DNA of 64,000 bases from Kiloniella laminariae (lineage in GTDB: Bacteria; Pseudomonadota; Alphaproteobacteria; Kiloniellales; Kiloniellaceae), in NCBI RefSeq assembly GCF_027214005.1, contig NZ_JAPWGY010000002.1, forward strand, positions 124,001-188,000, given 5' to 3'. Position 1 is the first letter of the stretch, and each line of letters opens with the position of its first letter. This document shows positions 60,447 to 64,000 of this stretch, in pieces. The notes beneath the pieces are model-generated. The model was not told the DNA's origin and searched no databases. It worked only from the letters and a program-made list of their open reading frames with translations. The position numbers and the translations under genes are program-made.

Positions 60447-61577
60447 TCATCCGTTACGGAAAGATGGATGCCAGAATGTGCATGCCCGCTCAATTACGTT
60501 CATGACACCATAGAACGCAGTTCCTGCCAGAGCAGCCACTGCAATTTCAGCCCAGACCATATCAACATTCATACGGCCCACTTCGGTTGAAATACGGAAC
60601 CCCATTCCAACGATGGGTGTCCCGAAGAACTCCGCAACGATAGCACCAATCATGGCTAGGGTAGAATTGATTTTCAAAGCGTTAAAAATAAAAGGCAGGG
60701 CTGATGGCAACCGCAGCTTGATCAGACTTTGCCAATAGCCTGCTGCATAGGTTTTCATCATGTCCTTTTCCATCTGTGAAGAAATGGAAAGTCCGGCGAC
60801 GGTGTTCACCAGCATCGGGAAGAAAGTCATGATAATCACCACGGCCGCTTTCGATTGCCAGTCAAATCCGAACCACATCACCATGATCGGAGCAACCCCG
60901 ATGATCGGCAGGGCACTGACCAGATTGCCAATCGGCAACAGTCCCCGCTGCAGAAAAGGCACCCGGTCAATCAGGATTGCGGTCAGGAAAGCAGAGCCAC
61001 AGCCCAGAGCATAACCGATCAGGACTGCCTTGAGAAAGGTCTGCTGGAAATCAGCCCAGAGGATTGCTGTCGAGGCAGCAAAACGTACACCGATCATACT
61101 GGGTGGAGGCAGCAACACAGTTGGCACACCAAACCCGCGCACCAGAATTTCCCAGAGAAGAAGCAGCCAGACCCCAAACAACACAGGAACGACAACGCCA
61201 TAAAGCCGTTGCAAGGAAAGTGTCTTCGGTTTCTTGGCAGACAGCTGATCAACAAAGATCCATGCCGCCAGCCAGGAAGCCATCACCAGACACCAGTAAC
61301 CGGACTGCAGATCCTGATCAGCAATATCCAACCGCGCGAGAAGATACCACGCACCAGCGTGTGGCAGAACCAGCATAAGAATATCAGCAGCCCTCCCCGT
61401 CAGCTTTCCGCTGATTATTCCGGTTGCTGCGGCAATCAAGACCAGTGCAAAAAACAACAACCCGGTATCATCCCAAAGGGAAAGCGATATCCCTGCAACG
61501 TTGCCCATGGGCAAAACAAGCGCAAGCAGGCACAGAACAGCAGCCATCAAGGCAAGCGTATTGCGAAACGTCATCAT
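60447..61577 (-). CDS. ABC transporter permease with extra N-terminal membrane helices
   Basis: Inner-membrane permease, 376 residues, of the SsuC/TauC type (BPD_transp_1). C-terminal region includes the EAA-like loop (TYAAGYWQSLIKLRLPSALPFIFNALKI). N-terminal about 130 residues contain additional hydrophobic helices (LALMAAVLCLLALVLPM, LLFFALVLIAAATGII, ILMLVLPHAGAWYLLARL). This enlarged form is seen in pyrimidine-associated transporters. Overlaps the upstream permease gene by 4 nt. Pairs with it in the channel. Confidence 0.87.
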   Translation of the reverse strand: MMTFRNTLALMAAVLCLLALVLPMGNVAGISLSLWDDTGLLFFALVLIAAATGIISGKLTGRAADILMLVLPHAGAWYLLARLDIADQDLQSGYWCLVMASWLAAWIFVDQLSAKKPKTLSLQRLYGVVVPVLFGVWLLLLWEILVRGFGVPTVLLPPPSMIGVRFAASTAILWADFQQTFLKAVLIGYALGCGSAFLTAILIDRVPFLQRGLLPIGNLVSALPIIGVAPIMVMWFGFDWQSKAAVVIIMTFFPMLVNTVAGLSISSQMEKDMMKTYAAGYWQSLIKLRLPSALPFIFNALKINSTLAMIGAIVAEFFGTPIVGMGFRISTEVGRMNVDMVWAEIAVAALAGTAFYGVMNVIERACTFWHPSFRNG

Positions 61578-62503
61578 TGCGCCATCCCCATTCGCTTGAG
61601 AACCACCTTGTTGGCCAGACCAACCAGAGAGACCAGCACAGCAGCAAGAAGCGCCGCTGCAATCAGAGCCGACCAGATCTGTACGGTCTGCCCATAATAA
61701 GAACCGGCCAGAAGCCGGGCTCCCAGCCCCTCAACTGCGCCAGTCGGCAATTCCCCAACGATGGCACCAACGAGACTGGTCGCAATCGCCACTTTCATAC
61801 CGGTAAAGAGGAAAGGCACAGAAGAAGGCCAGCGCAGCTTCCAGAAAAGATCCCAGTTCGAAGCATTGTAGGTTCGCATCAGATCAAGGTGGATTGTTTC
61901 AGGCGACCGTAATCCCTTGACCATACCAACCGTAACCGGAAAGAAACTCAGATAGGTCGAAATAAAGGCCTTGGGCAGCAATCCCTGTATGCCAATGGCG
62001 TTGAGAACCACGATAATCATCGGGGCAATCGCGAGGATGGGAATGGTCTGGGAGGAAATAATCCAGGGCATCAGACTTTTGTCCAGGCTCCGGTTATGGA
62101 CAATACCCACCGCCAGAAGAATCCCCAGAACGGAACCGATACCAAAGCCCATCAGGGTCGAAGACAGCGTGATCCAGGCGTGATAGACAAGACTGCGCTT
62201 CGAGGTAACTTTTGTGAGTACCGTTGTCTTGTAGAGTTCAGCCGCGACTTGATGGGGAGCGGGCAATACCGGTCTTTCCTGCGCCAGAGTATCCGTAATC
62301 AGCTGACTGGTGGTCCACTCAACATTCCCCCGGGCATAGATATCTTTCTGGAAAGCTGTGTTCAGCATCACAGCCGAGCCATACCAGATCCCAATAATGG
62401 CACAAACGACCACGATCACAGGACCGGTTTTGCCCGACATCAGAGTACTCCAGATGCTCTCGCGTCTCGAGTGTCCCGAAGACAGCAAAGCATCAGTCGT
62501 CAT
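61574..62503 (-). CDS. ABC transporter permease (SsuC/TauC type)
   Basis: Inner-membrane permease, 309 residues, about six to seven membrane segments: IVVVCAIIGIWYGSAVMLNTA first, then the transport domain with the EAA-like loop (TYNASNWDLFWKLRWPSSVPFLFTGMKV) and ATSLVGAIVGELPTG. Begins inside the 3' end of the ATPase gene (11-nt overlap) and overlaps the next permease by 4 nt, so tightly coupled in the operon. Confidence 0.88.
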   Translation of the reverse strand: MTTDALLSSGHSRRESIWSTLMSGKTGPVIVVVCAIIGIWYGSAVMLNTAFQKDIYARGNVEWTTSQLITDTLAQERPVLPAPHQVAAELYKTTVLTKVTSKRSLVYHAWITLSSTLMGFGIGSVLGILLAVGIVHNRSLDKSLMPWIISSQTIPILAIAPMIIVVLNAIGIQGLLPKAFISTYLSFFPVTVGMVKGLRSPETIHLDLMRTYNASNWDLFWKLRWPSSVPFLFTGMKVAIATSLVGAIVGELPTGAVEGLGARLLAGSYYGQTVQIWSALIAAALLAAVLVSLVGLANKVVLKRMGMAQ

Positions 62504-63380
62504 AGCTGTGTCCTTCCCTCAGTCCCTCGCGTACCCGGTGGGCGATGGCCAGAAACTCTGGGCTCTCGCGAATATCCAGAGAACGATCTCGAGGGAGATT
62601 ACAGTCAATGACATCATAGATACGCCCGGGACGCGGTGACATGACTACAATCTTCGATGACAGGAATACAGCTTCGGGAATTGAATGCGTGACAAAGAGG
62701 ACCGTTTTGTTTGTCTTGTCCCACAAGCGTAACAACTGCTCATTCAGATGATCCCGGACGATCTCGTCCAGTGCCCCGAAAGGCTCATCCATCAGCAGCA
62801 GCTCCGGGTCAAAAGACAGGGCCCTGGCAATAGAAGCCCGTTGCTGCATGCCGCCCGACAACTGCCATGGAAATTTTTTTTCAAAACCGGCAAGGTTAAC
62901 CAGTTCCATATTTTTGCTAATTCTCTGTTGCCTCTCGGCTTTTGGATAGCCCATGATTTCCAATGGCAGACCAATATTCCCTGCGATTGTTCGCCAGGGA
63001 TAAAGGGCTGCGGCCTGAAAGACATATCCATAATCCCGGTTTAGCCGGGCCTCTTCCGCCGATACACCGTTAACCAGCAAACTGCCCCCGGTAGGCTGTT
63101 CAAGATCGGCAACCGCCCGTAGTAATGTCGTCTTGCCACAGCCTGAAGGGCCGATAAAAGAAACAAAATCTCCCCGCCCGATCGAAAGGTCAATCTCTGA
63201 CAAGGCGTGAACCGGACCATCATTGGTCTCGAAACTCAAAGAGAGATTTTTGATCTCGACTACCGGGGATACTGCCTTGTCTGTTGCCATTGAATTTTGT
63301 TCCATACCCATCTTGTCAAGCTGACTAAAGCCGCTGTTTTGAACGCCGTTCTTTGCGTCCGCTTGCGAAACCTGCAGCAT
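62493..63380 (-). CDS. ABC transporter ATP-binding protein (SsuB/TauB type)
   Basis: ATPase subunit, 295 residues. Walker A FIGPSGCGKTTLLRAVADL, signature LSGGMQQRASIARAL, Walker B LLLMDEPFGALDE, H-loop VLFVTHSIPEAVF. A polar N-terminal extension of about 35 residues precedes the ABC domain (VEIKNLSLSFETNDGPV); the ATG at 63380 has AGGGAG upstream, and a later ATG at 63290 lacks one. First gene of the operon. The dihydropyrimidinase gene lies upstream with a hairpin between. Confidence 0.9.
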   Translation of the reverse strand: MLQVSQADAKNGVQNSGFSQLDKMGMEQNSMATDKAVSPVVEIKNLSLSFETNDGPVHALSEIDLSIGRGDFVSFIGPSGCGKTTLLRAVADLEQPTGGSLLVNGVSAEEARLNRDYGYVFQAAALYPWRTIAGNIGLPLEIMGYPKAERQQRISKNMELVNLAGFEKKFPWQLSGGMQQRASIARALSFDPELLLMDEPFGALDEIVRDHLNEQLLRLWDKTNKTVLFVTHSIPEAVFLSSKIVVMSPRPGRIYDVIDCNLPRDRSLDIRESPEFLAIAHRVREGLREGHSYDD

Positions 63381-63436
63381 GGTTTAACTCCCTAGTTCGT
63401 TGAACTCTGCCGTTAAGCGGCAGTTATTGTTCTTTT

Positions 63437-63461
63437 GAAAGGGAACCTTCGGCTCCCTTTC
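63437..63461 (-). terminator. Hairpin with TTCG-type loop after the dihydropyrimidinase gene
   Basis: GAAAGGGAACC pairs with GGCTCCCTTTC (one mismatch) closing on a C-TTCG-G loop. Located 33 nt beyond the dihydropyrimidinase stop on the minus strand, between it and the ATPase gene. Likely terminator or RNA-stability element. Confidence 0.65.
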
Positions 63462-63493
63462 AGACCTTCTTGTACACGTCTTCCCGCCAGCAG

Positions 63494-64000
63494 TTATACC
63501 CCGGCTGGCATATTCTCTGCCTTGCGCTCAACCTTGCGTGGCGCGGTGATTTCTTTCCACTTGGACAGGGCCTTGTTCACGGCCGGGTAAGGATCACGCC
63601 CGACAAACTCACCATGTCCCGGCTCAACCTTAACAGCAGACTCTTCAATCGCCACCTTGCCGCGTGTCAGAGTGAAGCGTGGCAGTCCGGTAACCTTCTT
63701 TCCTTCAAAGACATTGTATTCGATAACTGACTGCTGTGATTTGGCCGTAATGGTTTTGGATCGGTTGGGATCCCAGACCACCAGATCAGCATCAGCACCG
63801 ACCATAACAGCACCTTTTTTCGGATACATGTTCAGGATTTTGGCAATATTGGTCGAGGTCACGGCAACAAATTCGTTCATGGTCAAACGCCCCGTTGCAA
63901 CGCCATAGGTCCAGAGCATGGGCATACGGTCTTCCAACCCACCTGTTCCGTTCGGAATCTTTGTAAAATCACCAATTCCAAAACGTTTCTGATCCACTGT
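63494..64000 (-). CDS. Dihydropyrimidinase / D-hydantoinase, C-terminal part
   Basis: Reductive pyrimidine catabolism enzyme hydrolysing dihydrouracil/dihydrothymine to N-carbamoyl-beta-amino acids. Only 168 C-terminal residues are in the window: GDFTKIPNGTGGLEDRMPMLWTYGV, the substrate-loop region of the amidohydrolase barrel, then FVAVTSTNIAKILNMYPKKGAVMVGADADLVVWDP and the C-terminal small beta domain. The amidohydrolase metal ligands lie in the missing N-terminal portion. Neighbouring NMT1-type transporter genes suggest pyrimidine uptake and degradation. Confidence 0.92.
   Translation of the reverse strand, partial: TVDQKRFGIGDFTKIPNGTGGLEDRMPMLWTYGVATGRLTMNEFVAVTSTNIAKILNMYPKKGAVMVGADADLVVWDPNRSKTITAKSQQSVIEYNVFEGKKVTGLPRFTLTRGKVAIEESAVKVEPGHGEFVGRDPYPAVNKALSKWKEITAPRKVERKAENMPAGV

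Noticed and set aside
60855-61697. 280-residue forward frame over permease genes
   Set aside because: Composition is dominated by Gln, Pro, Arg and His, typical of an antisense frame to membrane proteins.
1-64000. Mobile elements, CRISPR arrays, tRNA or rRNA genes
   Set aside because: I found no tandem spaced repeats, transposase frames, terminal inverted repeats or cloverleaf-like sequences when reading the intergenic regions.

Overview
The window reads as a chromosomal segment of a free-living, Gram-negative, probably marine or aquatic alphaproteobacterium with base composition near 50% GC. Pointers to this class are the lytic transglycosylase-dapA-smpB neighbourhood, the fused IolC-DUF2090 kinase, an RpiR-type inositol regulator as in rhizobia, a small heat-shock gene behind a ROSE-like RNA thermometer, and many periplasmic-binding-protein transporters. 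Genus cannot be fixed from the sequence alone. I saw no rRNA, tRNA, IS element, prophage or CRISPR array.

Layout. 1-10.9 kb is mostly housekeeping: smpB (partial), dapA, a soluble lytic transglycosylase, an HAD dehalogenase, a threonine dehydratase, a bactofilin/M23 peptidase pair and a PAS-containing chemoreceptor. 10.9-20 kb holds a sulfatase/phosphonate-monoester-hydrolase-type enzyme, a nucleoside hydrolase and PfkB kinase, and, divergently, a TIM-barrel isomerase, a CUT2 sugar/polyol ABC transporter and a Gfo/Idh/MocA dehydrogenase. At 20.2 kb lies an Hsp20 gene with a heat-shock promoter and ROSE-like leader. 20.8-34.5 kb holds an RpiR regulator (IolR-like), a LacI-regulated ABC transporter coupled to a metallo-beta-lactamase-fold hydrolase, a second LacI regulator, an Afu/Fbp-type ABC transporter and an inositol-monophosphatase-family enzyme. 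35-41.7 kb is the myo-inositol catabolic cluster iolG, iolC, iolD, iolE, iolB. 41.7-44 kb is a serine hydroxymethyltransferase paralogue with a LysR regulator. 44-51.8 kb is a TctE/TctD two-component system, an orphan solute-binding protein, a TctCBA tripartite tricarboxylate transporter and an AbrB-type membrane protein. 51.8-57.5 kb is an amino-acid ABC transporter, a TetR regulator and the arginine transaminase pathway genes aruH and aruI. 57.5-64 kb is a periplasmic 5'-nucleotidase, an NMT1-type ABC transporter and the C-terminus of a dihydropyrimidinase.

How it fits together. The central 14-42 kb looks like an extended inositol regulon. A palindrome of the form GGAA-N6-TTCC, the motif known for the RpiR-type IolR of Sinorhizobium meliloti, is present upstream of the rpiR gene (21670), upstream of the Afu-type transporter (29148), and in one-mismatch form upstream of the CUT2 operon (14835) and iolG (35971). 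An Afu-type transporter (a family with sugar-phosphate importers) followed by an inositol-monophosphatase, placed directly before iol genes and carrying the same operator, suggests uptake and dephosphorylation of an inositol phosphate. The neighbouring transporter with its coupled MBL hydrolase could handle a related phosphodiester. This substrate assignment is my inference and is the most interesting hypothesis in the window.

Other circuits visible from DNA alone are twin LacI operators 117 bp apart, a TetR operator shared by the arginine transporter and aruH promoters, and several clear hairpin terminators.
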